From Ichthyophonus hoferi (lineage: Eukaryota; Opisthokonta; Ichthyosporea; Ichthyophonida; Ichthyophonidae): 64,000 nt of DNA. The stretch covers positions 1 through 64,000 of the forward strand of contig NAOQ01000212.1 in NCBI GenBank assembly GCA_002751075.1, written 5' to 3'. Positions 38,930-51,409 of the stretch are shown here, piece by piece (position 1 is the first letter of the stretch; the number at the start of each line of letters is the position of its first letter). The notes under the pieces are model-generated. The model ran no database searches. It had not been told where the DNA came from and saw only the letters and a program-made list of their open reading frames with translations. The position numbers and the translations under genes were made by a program.

Positions 38930-39780
38930 GTTATATGTTGTTCAATCAATGGGAAAATATTTTCCCTTTAACCATAACACAACTTTTGGGAATAATAAGT
39001 AGAGACACGAGCGTTCCTGTGATTTACATTCGTTTAGAGGAGATAGAATACCGAATTAAGGGGCATTTTAATGTGCCCTTTGGATCCACGGAGATGCCAA
39101 GATATACTTCTACTATTAAACCAGTAAGTCAGCAAGAATTTTCTTAAGCAAGATAAGCAATGTGTTATCTGAACTCAAAACGTATGATCTGAATGGCTTA
39201 TCATTAGTTGCAAGGACTCTACCATTAACTGGTTCAATTTTTATAAACACTAATTATTACTTGCAGGAGCAGATAACTTTAATAGGGATACGACCAATTT
39301 ATTTTTTGTTACTGAAAATACATTGTAGTATTTAAAAAGATTGTTTAGTTAGCATAGGTAAATGAAGTAGTGGCAGCCAAACCAATGCATTTTTTATTTT
39401 TAAATTTTATCAACAATAAACCTATTATCATTGGAGAAAAACTATCATCAACCAGCAATATTAACAACCAATCAAAAATAACTAGCCAACCCGATTTTAT
39501 ATGTAACTGATAGGCCGATAAAAGTGAATAGGCTTACGTGAATTTAACTAAATCCATCTAGCCACACGTTTAGATAAGGATTGCTCACCAACCAGCGCGA
39601 TTTCTTTTATCTTGATATTTTTGTCAATCTCTGTCGTTTAAAATCAATAGATCACTAAATATTTTCCTAAGCTACCTATGTAATAAGGATTACCAATAAT
39701 ATTAAGTGATTATAGCTATTATAAAGAAATACTTAAATTAATTAAATATTCTTGCTTTAACAACAATAAATGTGAAGTGG
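38930..39780 (+). repeat. Dispersed repeat family D, copy 1
   Basis: Blocks: GAGCGTTCCTGTGATTTACA, TTCGTTTA, ATACCGAATTAAGG, AAGTCAGCAAGA, TTAAGCAAGAT, CATTAACTGGTTCA, and at the end TGATTATAGCTAT..AAATTAATTAAATATTC. Shared with copies at 47155, 50660 and 51410. Confidence 0.6.
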
Positions 39781-39984
39781 AGTCTGCAAAATGTCATCTA
39801 TGCAGTGCCAAAAGCCTGAATTGTCAATTGTGATTTAACATTAATTAAGTGTAAAATAATACTGTGTATTATTAAATATACTTTGATGTACAAAGGCATG
39901 TGGTTGGCATGCTAGAAATAGATCAAGTATAATATTCTATCTAATTTGTTACAAGATCATTCACTTAGTTCAATTGATCTTGTT

Positions 39985-40440
39985 GATATAAAGTGTGCAA
40001 AGATAAGATCAGGCATTTCTAGTGGGTCTCTGTTATCTTTCATGAGTTATATTAGCCAGTAAGAATATTTATGATAGTTCCATTTAGATTATTGAACAGC
40101 AATACGGGTGCCCAAAAAATAATACCGGCTGTAAAAGAATAAAAGAAAACAAAAAACAGTAGTAAAGACCTTGGTCACTCACACATGTGCGGCCCCAGGC
40201 ACACCTGGGTATATGCGGTAACTCCACATGACTGTTTACATGTACACTACCGTTACAGGCTAATACGAATACATTTATGAAATAGAAAACTTTGTTCACC
40301 TAATATTTGTGAAACAATATCATAATATATATCTAGTCCTATTGTACAACACTCAATTGGCGACCCTGAAGAGTCAGGACAAGTCGCTAGAACTACCACA
40401 GAATGCTATATGATTGGATAAATTATAAAATGCATTAGTT
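39985..40440 (+). repeat. Dispersed repeat family C, shorter copy
   Basis: Same start and end blocks as the 4980 copy, with an internal segment missing between about 40330 and 40360. Confidence 0.55.
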
Positions 40441-41069
40441 GATCATTGTACTTCTAATCTAGTCTGATTTGTTGAAATCTTCCTCGTCTATAAATAACTA
40501 TCTTCGATTGCTCTTTAAGTTATTAATGATGATATCTTAATCAGTGATGACTCATTAAGATGATTAATAAGTGAACTTGCCTTAAACTTGAGCCTTTAAA
40601 AGGCTTTTGCATAAATCTTATTGGTATTGAGTTAACATATCTATTTATAGTCGCTTACCGTTAATCCAATGGTTCTGCTCCGATTAATACATTAATGTAT
40701 ATAATTATTAACCAATCATAAAGAGGTTAATAAGTAATTACTTCACACAATTATAATATTTTAATTTAATCTACGTACTAGCTTATTTATAACATGATTC
40801 ACTGCAAGTCAACCTTTGAAGGGATTTATGTTTCATAAATCAAATTAGCACCAATCTTAAACATACTATATCAACTATATATTCTACTTATTTAGTGACT
40901 TTATTTTTCTTAACAACCACCTCATTTTCTAGGTCCCCAATGTTTGTGATATAATGGAACTATTCCTATGCGGATGACGAAAAGATATTATAAAAAGAAG
41001 AAAAAAATGAATAAATGCTATCTATAATCATGAACATACATACATCTTACATATTAAGCCACAAATAAG

Positions 41070-41075
41070 TTTATT
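41070..41075 (-). promoter_or_regulatory. Possible polyadenylation signal of ZMPSTE24
   Basis: AATAAA on the minus strand about 120 bases past the stop codon. A second copy overlaps the stop codon itself and is too close to be used. Confidence 0.35.
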
Positions 41076-41192
41076 CTTTTTCCTTTCAAAGCCGAATTTC
41101 ACTTACACTATATATATATTTGCAATCTAAATTCTCATACACTTTCAGCGGAAGATAATGATACATGTTGTTCTTACAAATCACTTTATATT

Positions 41193-44100
41193 TTATTTGG
41201 TTTTCTTTTTCTCGGACTCAAGATCACGCAATGATTGTAGACGTTCGGTCAGAGGGGGATGAGAATAGTGATACTCAGAGAACCACGGGTCTGGGTTCAT
41301 ATTACTAAGGTTACCTGTGTATACATAGGACGAGGAGAGAGAGAGAGAGACAGAGGAGGGAGGGAGGAAGGGAAGAAGAGAGATAATAAGTATTTCGTCC
41401 ATGGTTGGGGATTTTTTATAAACAGGTATGCTTATTAGCAGTGACATGATTCCTCTTTTAGTAAGCGTATGGTGCACTTGGATACCAAAAGCCCTCTGTA
41501 GTGCAGCTTTATGTCTCTCATGTACTTTGTCGCATAAAAAATTATCAACGTGTTTGTGTTATGCAATCAGGAGGCGGAATGATTTGCCAGATAAAATGCG
41601 GAGGGTATAGATAATAGTAATAACATAAATATATTAAATAAAAGCTTTAGAATGCATTGTAGGAAGCTTTAATCTTAAGCCATTATCAAAGGAACAGAGA
41701 AAATAAAGGACAGAACAGGAAGCGTACCGATTTGGAGCTTAATCAAAGCTGATTCCAATTGGCTAGCGTACCCCAGACCCTGCATAACACTATAGTCATT
41801 GGATGCCTCTACACTGTGACCATGACTACATAATAACGGCCACCATCACACATACCATGATCGAAACATACCTCTCTGTTACAATATCTATCTACCATCC
41901 AAATACATATTTTTAGTAATCAACAAAAGGAGTAATAAAATTATATATAGATTATGTATGCTAAAGTATAATAAATTAAAGGTTCCATACAGAACTTAAA
42001 ACCCAATAGCACATACCAAAGTATGCACAAGAAAAATATAATGAAGGTGAGAAAGAGTGAAGAGTAGTTAGAATAACCAGAAAGCAAGTGTAATGGAGAG
42101 TAATAAGAACTAAAACATACAAAGGCATAAGCATCGGCTTGGTATTCATAAAAACGTGTGAGCTTCGTTATGAGATAGTTAAGGCAGAAATCTATAGGGG
42201 CCAAGATATACTGGAGGATTAGCCACAGGCCTGTATATAGGGAGAGAGATTAGATTAGATTAGTCAAGATAATGTGATTGGATTATCTAGTGATCTCGTT
42301 TATTTTATTTTTATTCTGCCGATTTTTCCTTAATGCGGTAAACAACTCGTATATGTAGGTATTCGTATGTATGATTGTTGGAAGACATCGTAGGATCAAC
42401 AACGAATAGAAAGAGGGAGAAAAACAAAGAGAAAAAATAAAATAAAAGAACACAGTGAGAGACAAGAACATAGACTAAGGTCAGAAAGAGGGAAATGACT
42501 GCCGAGTGTAGGGAAAGTCAAGGAGTATAGTATAGTAGAATATGTGAAGACAGGTATATACCGATAATGACGGGCTGGGTGGTAAAACCAAAGGCCTCAA
42601 ACACCTGCTGGTTATGCATGAACATGCCATATAGCATGAAACTAGTGAAGACATTAATTTGACCGATCATAAAGTTTTGGAGGGGATGGTTGAGCTTCCA
42701 ATGACCCAGCTGGAGATAGATGCATGGTTAAGGTAGGTATGTACTCGTATAGATATATAAGTAATGCAAAATTGAAGAACATAACATACCACGGATATGT
42801 TTATATATACTCCATTGCACATAAATTCACATGGCAATAACCCACCTCGTGTGACAATATAGCCAGAATCTCATCATCAGTACAGCTTTCATGTTTCTTG
42901 ACAGGAGTGGGCTCACTTTCTTTATCATCCTTTTCCTTTCCAGCGTAATCATCATTCAACAAGGTGTCAAACAAAACAATCTTTTTATTTTTGAAGAAAC
43001 CATAGAAGTAAGCATTGCTAAAATATAGGATGATGTAGTATAGTTAGAAAAGATAGAAGTTGGTAGATACAGACAGAGCCATCTCTTCATTGTTTTAACA
43101 GTTGTACACAATGAGTTACCCACCCCTCTCAATCCATATACTTCTCTATCTACTATCCTTAACTTTAACTGGTTCAATATTTTTGATTATGTATATATTA
43201 CTCCTTGGCAGCAAACATAAAAAACAGGGCATGTTCCAGCAGATACTTGTGAAAGCTTACAGTTATTTCAATGATTTGAAAACATAGCCTATAATGGTAA
43301 ATGAAATCTTAGAGCAAGTACGAAAGGAAAGGAAAAAGACAAAGAGAGAGATAATAAACCGCGGTGTAATGTAATACTATTATACAAACAACAAGTATGC
43401 TGATAGAAAATATACCTATGACTGGATCGCATGGACGCATTGACTACTAACAACTGGCCCAAAGGGAACTCGATAGAGGTGGCTAGCGCTTCAATCTTGT
43501 GCTTTAGTTCACAATCTTTCAAGGGTTCAAACCTAGAAAAGGCAATGGTAGCAGTGAGTACAGGCTAATGGCTGCATGCCATGTCACTAGTATGTGCTAA
43601 TTGATTTATAAGGAAGAAATCCCTCGTAATGATTGACTGTGATGGCCGACTGATAGACCAGATAAGATACATGCACAGGAGATATATACACATAAGATAT
43701 AATGGGGTGAAAGTACGGTAGTGTACCTAGAAGGTAGAAATGCCATGACTTGACAAGTCAAAGTCAAAGAGAAAAGGAAAAGAAAAAAAAACATAACACT
43801 TTATAGTATAGCATTACCAAGAGGATAAAAGATTCTATTATAACAAGCATAGAGAATAGCCATACAGATGAATTTAGGAAAAAAAGATATAGGAGAAACA
43901 TACTTGTCAAAGAGTGGAGCAATGTAGTCTTGGTAGACGGTAACAGCTAATAGGCTGATGAGGAGCACAAAGAACCAAGCATAAAGATAGAAGTGGTCAC
44001 CACCCCACTTGACTATATAGATCAGTGGGGGGACAATAAGACCCTGTTGGACATAGAAGACACAGTAAGTATGAGGTACAGATCAGCCTCGTAGAAGAGA

Positions 44101-46297
44101 AAAATAAGAAAATAGGTATAAAGAGAGCAAGGAAATGATATAAAGAAATATAGACTGTATGGAGGCTTTACGTTGGTTTGGAGTCTTATAATGTTGGCGT
44201 AATATATATTACTGTTATATATATTAATAAAGAGGAGTTAATACATTGTGTTTGTTTGGGAATAATAATAATATTGTTGGAACTCTAAGCTATACACATA
44301 AAAATATAAGACGGATAGCATTTTTAAAAAGATTATAAATCAATTGTTTCAATTGTATCACATGCATATGCCCATATTAGGTAGCCGGGAGAGATTGAAT
44401 AAGAAATGCATTTAAATTAAAAGATATTATCATTGTGTATGTATGACAATATATGGTGCAATAGCATGATAGTATACTAGTATAATATACTAAAAGAGAT
44501 AAATATAAAAAGATAGCATGAATAGAATAGGATTAAAGAGTGACAGTTAAGGAGAAGTCTATAAACATATCGGTAAGTGCAAAGAATAGCTCATACAATT
44601 AAAGCTAAAGTCAGGCCGAACGATTTGATTTGATCCATAACATAGAACTTCAGGGTTTGCCTGCAGAGGGTATAAATATGACGTCATGACACTGGTTGCT
44701 ATGCTATTAGAAACCTATTACTTCATATGGTTTTGGATTGATTGAATATCAAGGAATTGGATCTTGTACCCCTACCTCTCACCACCGTAAAAAAAAAGTG
44801 TTGTAATGATAGGTAAATCAGGAGAGAAGGAGAGTGAGAGAGTGGGGGGTGGAGGGTAAGGAAGAGAAACAAGACAGAGCCGCGTAAGAATATCGGTAGC
44901 TAGGCTCAATCCCCTCAATTAAAATCACCACTACTTAGTCACAACTAAAACATACTTGTTAAAGCCATGTTTCTCCTCTAATACAAAGGTATAGTAGAGG
45001 TTCCATGGGAGTTGGGTTATCAAGATGTATACTGACGTTAGGTAGAGGAAGGTGATAGAATGCAGCACCTGCCAAATACAGGATAATTACAGTTAGCTAC
45101 AGTTAGTTAAAAACAAATTATAACCAATACACTATTGCTCTATTGTATAAAAAGAAGAAAGCACTATTAGTGCTAATGTAGCCGTAATTTACAGGCCATT
45201 TCATATAGAACCCCCTGTTTATATTCACAATTACTCATTATTTCATATAGAACCTCATCAAATGCAAATGGTAACAATACAATCAGGTTCTTGAATTCAA
45301 TATTAGATATATGATTCCTCCTCCTGGTAACATGATGAAGTAATAAATAGCCAATATAGTACTAGAGCAAATACGAATGGATACTAAATGGTAGTAGAAA
45401 CAATGACCTTTCTATTATTCGCTCTCTTGCATCTTAAATATTGGACCAGTCAATTATATTAATCCCATCCTTACCCCCATTACCAAATAACTTCAACTAA
45501 TAGTGTTGTGATGCAACGCATCTACACCAAGTAAGACAGCAACATGAAGGACTTGGGTAAATAAGATATACTATGAACGACATACACTAACTTACCTCAA
45601 AGTCAGTATGGATCAAGCCAAAGTGTTCCAGAATATGGCCAGCCGCACGCCACATCAAAGGCAAACCACCCAAATAGATGAAAATCTAAAGGTATGCCAG
45701 TTAAAAGCAAATTAGAATGAGCAGGATCATAACAAACGAATAATATATACATTTAATAATGTTTACGTAAATATATCTACATATACAGGGATACACCGAC
45801 AGTAAATATAAAACTATGCAATAATAAGTAAGGGGTAAACGTAAACACTTACCATAGTCTCGAAATGAGAGAATGCTTTGTTGAAAAGAGTAAACCAGCT
45901 CTTATCTCTGCCATATACCCTGAATTCAACCATGAAAAGATCAGGATTTGCTTTGTTTTGCTTCGCTTTTTGCTGCAAGAATATAGTAGTGCCACCATTT
46001 TTCACCTTTATCCTCACGATAAAACAAAAAAAAAACAAAAAAAAAAATAGATTTATATAAAAAAAATAATAAAAAAAAGTTATGTAGAAGGAAAGTAAAG
46101 CAAACTCGAAGAGACAAAAAATGAAACTCGGTTATTTACCTAGCCTTCTCAAACACCTCTTGTGTTATGACCCCTTGTATCGCAACAGGGATATTTTTAT
46201 CCAAGAACTTTGCATGTTGGCGAAGTTGGAGATAATACTCCCAACTAAACACCAAGGTAAGAAAGATAAGTGTCCCTTCCAGGTAAGGGATGTCCAT
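41193..46297 (-). CDS. ZMPSTE24: CAAX prenyl protease 1 (ZMPSTE24/STE24), complete, 12 exons
   Basis: Minus-strand exons: 46297-46140, 45919-45853, 45685-45596, 45068-44956, 44660-44597, 44043-43904, 43532-43416, 43017-42846, 42709-42562, 42230-42121, 41779-41728, 41314-41193 (TAA stop). Every junction is GT..AG and in phase; 1353 nt, 450 residues (human 475). The zinc site is intact: HELGH at about 306-310, built across exons 8 and 9, with the third ligand Glu in YEYQADAYA at about 385. Family hallmarks are [37 protein letters not shown] and the C-terminal [13 protein letters not shown]. Several hydrophobic segments (for example residues 8-22 and exons 4, 6 and 9) make the multipass ER/inner nuclear membrane chamber. 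The enzyme removes the last three residues of farnesylated CAAX proteins and processes prelamin A (established for the family). The hydrophilic insert between FDTLL and the HEXXH helix is shorter than in vertebrates. The start is the ATG of [10 protein letters not shown]; a longer in-frame stretch upstream is not needed. Confidence 0.95.
41335..41387. repeat. GA-rich purine tract
   Basis: GAGA/GGGA purine run just upstream of the last ZMPSTE24 exon in gene orientation; in the transcript it is a long polypyrimidine tract before the acceptor. Confidence 0.75.
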
Positions 46298-48722
46298 TTT
46301 TAAACTCGAGACTAGATAATCTGATAAGAAAACCAGACTAAAGCGTTCTTTGCACAACAGGTGGAAGATTTGTATTTAAACCAGATATCCATAAGGGAAT
46401 CTTAGGGTGACCAATAGTTGACTAGATTTGTTTAATTGTCATTAACAAATAGCGTATTTTATTGGTTAGTCCCTTTAAATTGATTTGTATAAATTTGAAT
46501 TTTTTATGTAGAAGCGTGCGTTAATATCTTTGAAATTGTGTTCTAGTGTTTTTTATATATTTTCCATAACTTTTAAAATAATAATCAAGCTTTAAATATT
46601 TCTTTTGGTTATATTTTAACCATTTTTTGACACTTTGAAGAACATCAAAGCTATGCAATGCCATGCTTTGGATTGTCAACCATTAATATGTCCTCCAATA
46701 GCTTTGTTACATAAATTTTATTGGTTATTGGTTATCGTTTTGTTATACATAAAAAAGTTTCTTATTCGTTAATCAACGTTGGTATGACAATAAATAACCA
46801 ATTATCATAAATAATGACATGTTTGAGAGTCTATCTCCACCAATAGATAACAAGGATATAAATCAATGCACACGTCTTGAGACTAATCTATGATATGACT
46901 TCAGGATTTCACTGAGGAAAATAATAATCCAATGCTAATTTTTTATTCTACATTCTAGACACAGTTTAAAATTTCTATTTATTATTTTTTCAACAGCTTT
47001 CAGATATATATATGGCCGACCATATTTTTGAAATTATGAACTTATCAATGCCGCTTTAGCACAAACGAGTATTGAGATGGTACAAACAATAAAGAGCCGT
47101 TTATTGCCCTTGCTTGGCCAGTGATTAATTACACGTAAATATTGTTGGGAAGAGCAAGTAGAAATGGGCGCGTTCCTGTGACCGATATTCGTTTATAAGG
47201 AAAAGGAATACCGAATTTAAAGACGTATTAACGCTTCCATTTCCATACGCAGAGTAAAGATATTCTAGGATATATCTTGATTATTAAAAAAGTCAGCAGG
47301 ACTTGTCTTAAGCAGGATGTCTAAGCTAGGTGTTATCTGTACCCCAAGCATACGATTTGAAATAGCTTATTACCTAGTCGCAGAACCTCTTCCATTGGCT
47401 GGTTCATTTTTAATCGATCGTCTAGATTAGCATTGGACACCAATAGGCTGCACTAACTATTTTTCCAGACTACATATGTCATAATAACTGCTAATAACAT
47501 AAATGATTATAGTTTTATCAAGAAATACTCACTTTAGTTAAATATTCCTGTTTTAACATCCCCTGTTAACATAGGCAGATTATTTCAGCTAGAGCAAAAA
47601 AACATAAAAAGGGAATATTAAAAGAACATGAACATGGTGACTACTTAGCTGTAGGCTTGCAGCTCAGCTCATTATGAACTAGATAACTCGTGACGACATT
47701 AATGTGTTTTTGACATGACACTCAATGTAATGTAAAAAAAAAGCGGTAAACTTTCAAATGTTCTTGCCCACTCTGGAGCTCTGGAATTTGGCGTTATGAC
47801 ACCTGGTGCCTGAAGCTGTATGTGGTTTTATTGTCTTGCTGTCAGCTTCTTATTATATTGTATTGCCGGCTCGACTAACTGGTCCGGCCCCATATCGGTA
47901 ATTAGTACCTTTCAATGGGCAATAAGAACCTTACCCTAATTGGTGGGCTAGAAAGACAAGCTATTATATTACTGAAATTAAAAAATAAACAACACTAACC
48001 ACTTTTAAGATGTTGCCATGAATAATATACAGTTAAATACATCCAATGTATTTCATTCTCATACGATCGAGTGGCTCTTACCACACCTTCAAGGCTTGCA
48101 AAATATATCTACTCACATAAATTGAAAGATTGTCTATTGATAACTGGGCCTTCTACTAAGGGAATATGTTTTGTTAGAACGCCTTAATTGTTTCTTTGAA
48201 AATAATTAGATAGTAGTAATATCGCATGAAACTAGTAGGATAGGAAGGGGTCTACTATTATTATACATGAAGATAAATAAGGGAAAACGAAAATAATCAC
48301 ACATACATTCTTGAAAAGGAGACATACACAGCCCATTAAATTGGGATAGAATAGCATTAGATAATTTCGGGTTATATAGGATAATTCTTGCACCTCTCTT
48401 ATGTATATTCCTTACGATCGATCCCATAGACATATAAACCGATCTAAAATGGACTACTGTGATTAAAAAATATTGCGGAAGAATGAAAGGGACAAAAACA
48501 TTCAATAATGAATAACTCGTTTCTGAACGAATTGCATACCATTTCAATCCGCTTCCTAACATAAACTCTCTACTAATACTATACAGTTTTCAAGCCCGCT
48601 ATTTCTAAAAGGCTTCATATATTCTTTTTCCCTTTTGTTTTTTTGTCATTAAAAACCCCAACACACTTAAAAAAATAAAACAACTTTGAACATCCACTCA
48701 AGGTTATACCAACAATGGTATC
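46298..48722. other. Spacer between ZMPSTE24 and the SOD-like gene
   Basis: Holds family D copy 2. A 118-codon ATG-initiated frame on the minus strand at 48562-48206 has no recognisable domain and ordinary AT-rich composition, so it is not called as a gene. Confidence 0.45.
47155..47570 (+). repeat. Dispersed repeat family D, copy 2
   Basis: GCGCGTTCCTGTGACCGATA, ATTCGTTTATAAGG, AGTCAGCAGGACTTGTCTTA, CCATTGGCTGGTTCA and the terminal TTAAATATTCCTGTTTTAAC. Confidence 0.6.
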
Positions 48723-48728
48723 ATTTAT
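48723..48728 (-). promoter_or_regulatory. Polyadenylation signal of the SOD-like gene
   Basis: AATAAA on the minus strand, 24-29 bases beyond the stop codon, well placed for a short 3' untranslated region. Confidence 0.55.
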
Positions 48729-48751
48729 TGGAACGCCTTTGACTAACTAGC

Positions 48752-49414
48752 TCACTCATCGCGATCGAAGATCCTATAGGGATTTAAATAACGATCGGGT
48801 ATCTCGATGAGCTTTGCACAGAACACCCTCTCATTACCAGCGCAGTGCCAAACAATAGACTTTCCTTTGTACTGCCGGTTAGGAACCCCAAAGCTGTCGC
48901 GGTTGAAGAGCCATTTTCTTTGCATTGGTGGATGAATGTGACCAAACTTTCCACTTATATCGCCCACCTCACAGCCATACGGATTATGTGGGAAACTGTG
49001 AGGGTTGCAAGTATAATTGAAACCCTTGATTGTTGGTCTAATTAAATCACATGCAGCACGTTGACCAGTTAAAGGTCCACAGGCAAATGTAGGATCATAG
49101 TGACCACCAGTCAGGGTGGCACCACATTCACTACTGAAGGCCTGCGTGGTGTCATTATGCCTCCAGAAATCGTGAACATGGAAATGAATAGTTTTAAGAT
49201 CACATGTGGGTGGCAGAGCTTTCCTTTTCGCGTGCTTAGTGTCCAAATAGTGGAAAACGTTCATTTTGATTTGACCGCGTGGGCACAAAATCATGTTCGC
49301 CTTAACACCATTTGTATTAACAACAGCTGAATAGCACTTGTAACTGTAGTCAATATGATGGGCATACGCTGTGGCTGCCACCAATAAAACGGAAAGTGAG
49401 CTCGCAATTCTCAT
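48752..49414 (-). CDS. Secreted copper-only superoxide dismutase-like protein, intronless
   Basis: An uninterrupted 220-residue frame with an ATG start. Residues 1-18 form a signal peptide (hydrophobic SSLSVLLVAATAYA, then HH). The rest follows the Cu/Zn SOD beta-barrel: HFHVHDFW at 77-84 supplies two copper ligands (His79, His81), GGHYDPT at 103-109 the bridging His105, YGCEVGDISGKFG holds the structural Asp152, VWH gives the fourth copper ligand His190, and GNERVFCAKL the active-site Arg196. The zinc-loop histidines of classical SOD1 between His105 and Asp152 are not in their expected places, although His139 and His143 occur there. Eight or more cysteines suggest an extracellular disulfide-bonded protein. 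Similar Cu-only SOD domains are known from fungi, molluscs and other invertebrates. Catalysis of superoxide is inferred, not shown. The lack of introns is unlike every other gene here and could reflect retroposition or a small ancestral gene. AATAAA (minus, 48728-48723) lies just past the stop. Confidence 0.8.
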   Translation of the reverse strand: MRIASSLSVLLVAATAYAHHIDYSYKCYSAVVNTNGVKANMILCPRGQIKMNVFHYLDTKHAKRKALPPTCDLKTIHFHVHDFWRHNDTTQAFSSECGATLTGGHYDPTFACGPLTGQRAACDLIRPTIKGFNYTCNPHSFPHNPYGCEVGDISGKFGHIHPPMQRKWLFNRDSFGVPNRQYKGKSIVWHCAGNERVFCAKLIEIPDRYLNPYRIFDRDE

Positions 49415-49676
49415 GTTTTCCGGAATACGTCAATGGCAAATGACAATATTTTTAATAGTTAGTATAATGTATCAAAGTGAAACAAACTACAGAAGTTTGA
49501 AAAACAAAGGCAAAGAGGTTTCTTTTATACTTAAAGTACTGGTTAAAATCATAAAATCTGTAAAAGGTCATCGATAGTATTTTTGATTGGCACAATAAGC
49601 GATAAGATATCAATCACGTCAAATGAGACTTATTTGTTACTTGGGGAGTGGAGGGAGGGATAAGATAATAATTGGC

Positions 49677-49684
49677 TGACGTCA
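49677..49684. promoter_or_regulatory. Perfect CRE/ATF palindrome upstream of the SOD-like gene
   Basis: TGACGTCA, the full CREB/ATF/bZIP consensus, about 265 bases upstream of the SOD-like start codon. The match is exact; its function is inferred from position only. Confidence 0.4.
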
Positions 49685-49699
49685 CGTCGCATGTAGACA

Positions 49700-50535
49700 A
49701 AAACTGTATATAGGATCTGTCAGATCTCATTCTTAAACTAGGTGTCATACACGGAGTTATCATGCAATAATTATAAAATTTTAATAAACAACCAAGAAAA
49801 ATTAAAGCTACTTTAGTGCAATTATTTATCAAATACCAAAGTCTTATATCGGGTAAATCGATCGGAATAATGAAACCGTCACATTGTATAACCTAAAGTT
49901 TAAGAGGAGAGATCTTGAATCTGTGAAAACCAATCTGTTAGTATGTCCCAGTCCTGCATGGAGCAACCATGCAATAATACCAAATCATTAAAGAACGATT
50001 AAAATATTTAAATCTGCCTTATCGCTCGCAGCCACCTATTGCTCTCTGCCTCTAACGTAGTTTTATAACCCAATATTTTTTTTCTCGTAAGATTACTATT
50101 GGCGCGATCGATTGGAATAATAAAAATTCACGTTGTATAAGAGGATAAGAGGAGAGATCTTGGATCTGTTAGAACTAATCTTATAGTATGTCCCATACGG
50201 AGTTATCAGGCAATAATCACAGATTTTTAAGAAATGACGAGGAAAAATTAAAACTGCCTTATCTCAGTCATCTATTAAATACAGAAGTATCATTGTTCTT
50301 AAGGTCCCATACCATCACAATTGTGGTTGTCGGAGTACTAGCTATTTGTTTATGAAATACTTTTATAACGCAATATTTTTATATTCATTTTTCTTAAGAG
50401 TACAATTAATTAAATCGATTGGAGTAATGAAACAATGAAACGTCTCGCTGTACAGGTATAAGAGGATGGATCTTGGATCAATCCGATCTGGTATTTGAAG
50501 TATGTCCCAAACGGAGTTACTGTTTCATTTTTGAA
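49700..50535. repeat. Diverged tandem array of about 250-300 bp units upstream of the SOD-like gene
   Basis: A motif ATCGATYGGARTAATGAAA recurs at about 49857, 50107 and 50411. Each is followed by an AAGAGGAGAGATCTTGRATCTGT-like block, TAGTATGTCCC, CGGAGTTAT, GCAATAAT and a block ending near AAAATTAAA and CTGCCTTAT. A partial unit (second half only) precedes at 49700-49850. Units differ by many substitutions and indels, so the array is old. Confidence 0.7.
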
Positions 50536-50659
50536 GCTGGACATGTTAATAATTCAAATACAGATTTGAAGACATGTGTAATTGTAATAAAATTTATTCT
50601 TCGCACGTACAGGTCATCGGGTGGATGCAGGGTTGGGGGAAATTATTTTTTGGCATTTG

Positions 50660-50895
50660 TTAATTGTTGACTCCTATATTCGTTTCGGAGAAATAATACC
50701 GAATTAAGGGGCGTTTTAATTTGTCCCTTACACATAGAGTACAGACTTGCTAAGACATTTTTATTATTATTAAATAAATCAGTGGCAAGATGCCTCAGAC
50801 ATACGATATGTGAATATGAATATAATTGCTAATAATAATAAATGATTATAGTTATATAAAGCAATACCCAAATTAATTAAATATTCCTGTTTTGA
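50660..50895 (+). repeat. Dispersed repeat family D, copy 3 (shortened)
   Basis: Starts at CTCCTATATTCGTTTCGGAG, has ATACCGAATTAAGGGGCG and ends AATTAATTAAATATTCCTG. Confidence 0.55.
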
Positions 50896-51409
50896 AAAGT
50901 TTCCTACCCCAAAACTTCAGCATCTCTTTGACTCCAAAAAAAAGTAAGAGATACCTAGTATAACCCCCTATTCAGAAATTGGATGACTGCGTATGTCATC
51001 TATAACTATACTACTTGCATATTCCCCACGCCAACACCAGTAAAAAGATTAAAAGCCTGAGAGAGTGGTCCTTTCAATTAGAATCATACCATTGCGCACA
51101 ATACATTATCAAGAAATAAATTTAAATTACAGAATAACATTAAGAAACCTGGAGTGTCAGTAGGAATTGTGATGTATCTCGTGCAATGTATTCAGTGAAA
51201 ATACTCCCAGATGCCTATTTCCGTACTGTTAGATCCTAGAAAGAAGGTTTAGCGATCTGTGATAGTTCTATCCACAGAATTTGGGGGCTCCAATGGGGTG
51301 TCGCATAATAGTTGTTCTTGCCGGGCTAATGATAGTTAGTCGATCTGATCTGTTCCCACGACTCAGTTGAAACGAAGTCCTACGAAAGGTGCGTACGCGG
51401 ACTTTTGTA

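Larger units (their letters stand above)
35005..41069. other. Spacer between BRD8 and ZMPSTE24, repeat-bearing
   Basis: Contains BRD8 upstream sequence, a CRE palindrome at 36472-36479, an interrupted family A-related copy, family D copy 1 and family C copy 2. No conserved exon found on either strand. Confidence 0.5.

Noticed and set aside
45920-46038. Extra basic N-terminal extension to ZMPSTE24 exon 2 ([12 protein letters not shown])
   Set aside because: The splice acceptor at 45920 restores both frame and the [14 protein letters not shown] alignment; the extension is intron sequence.
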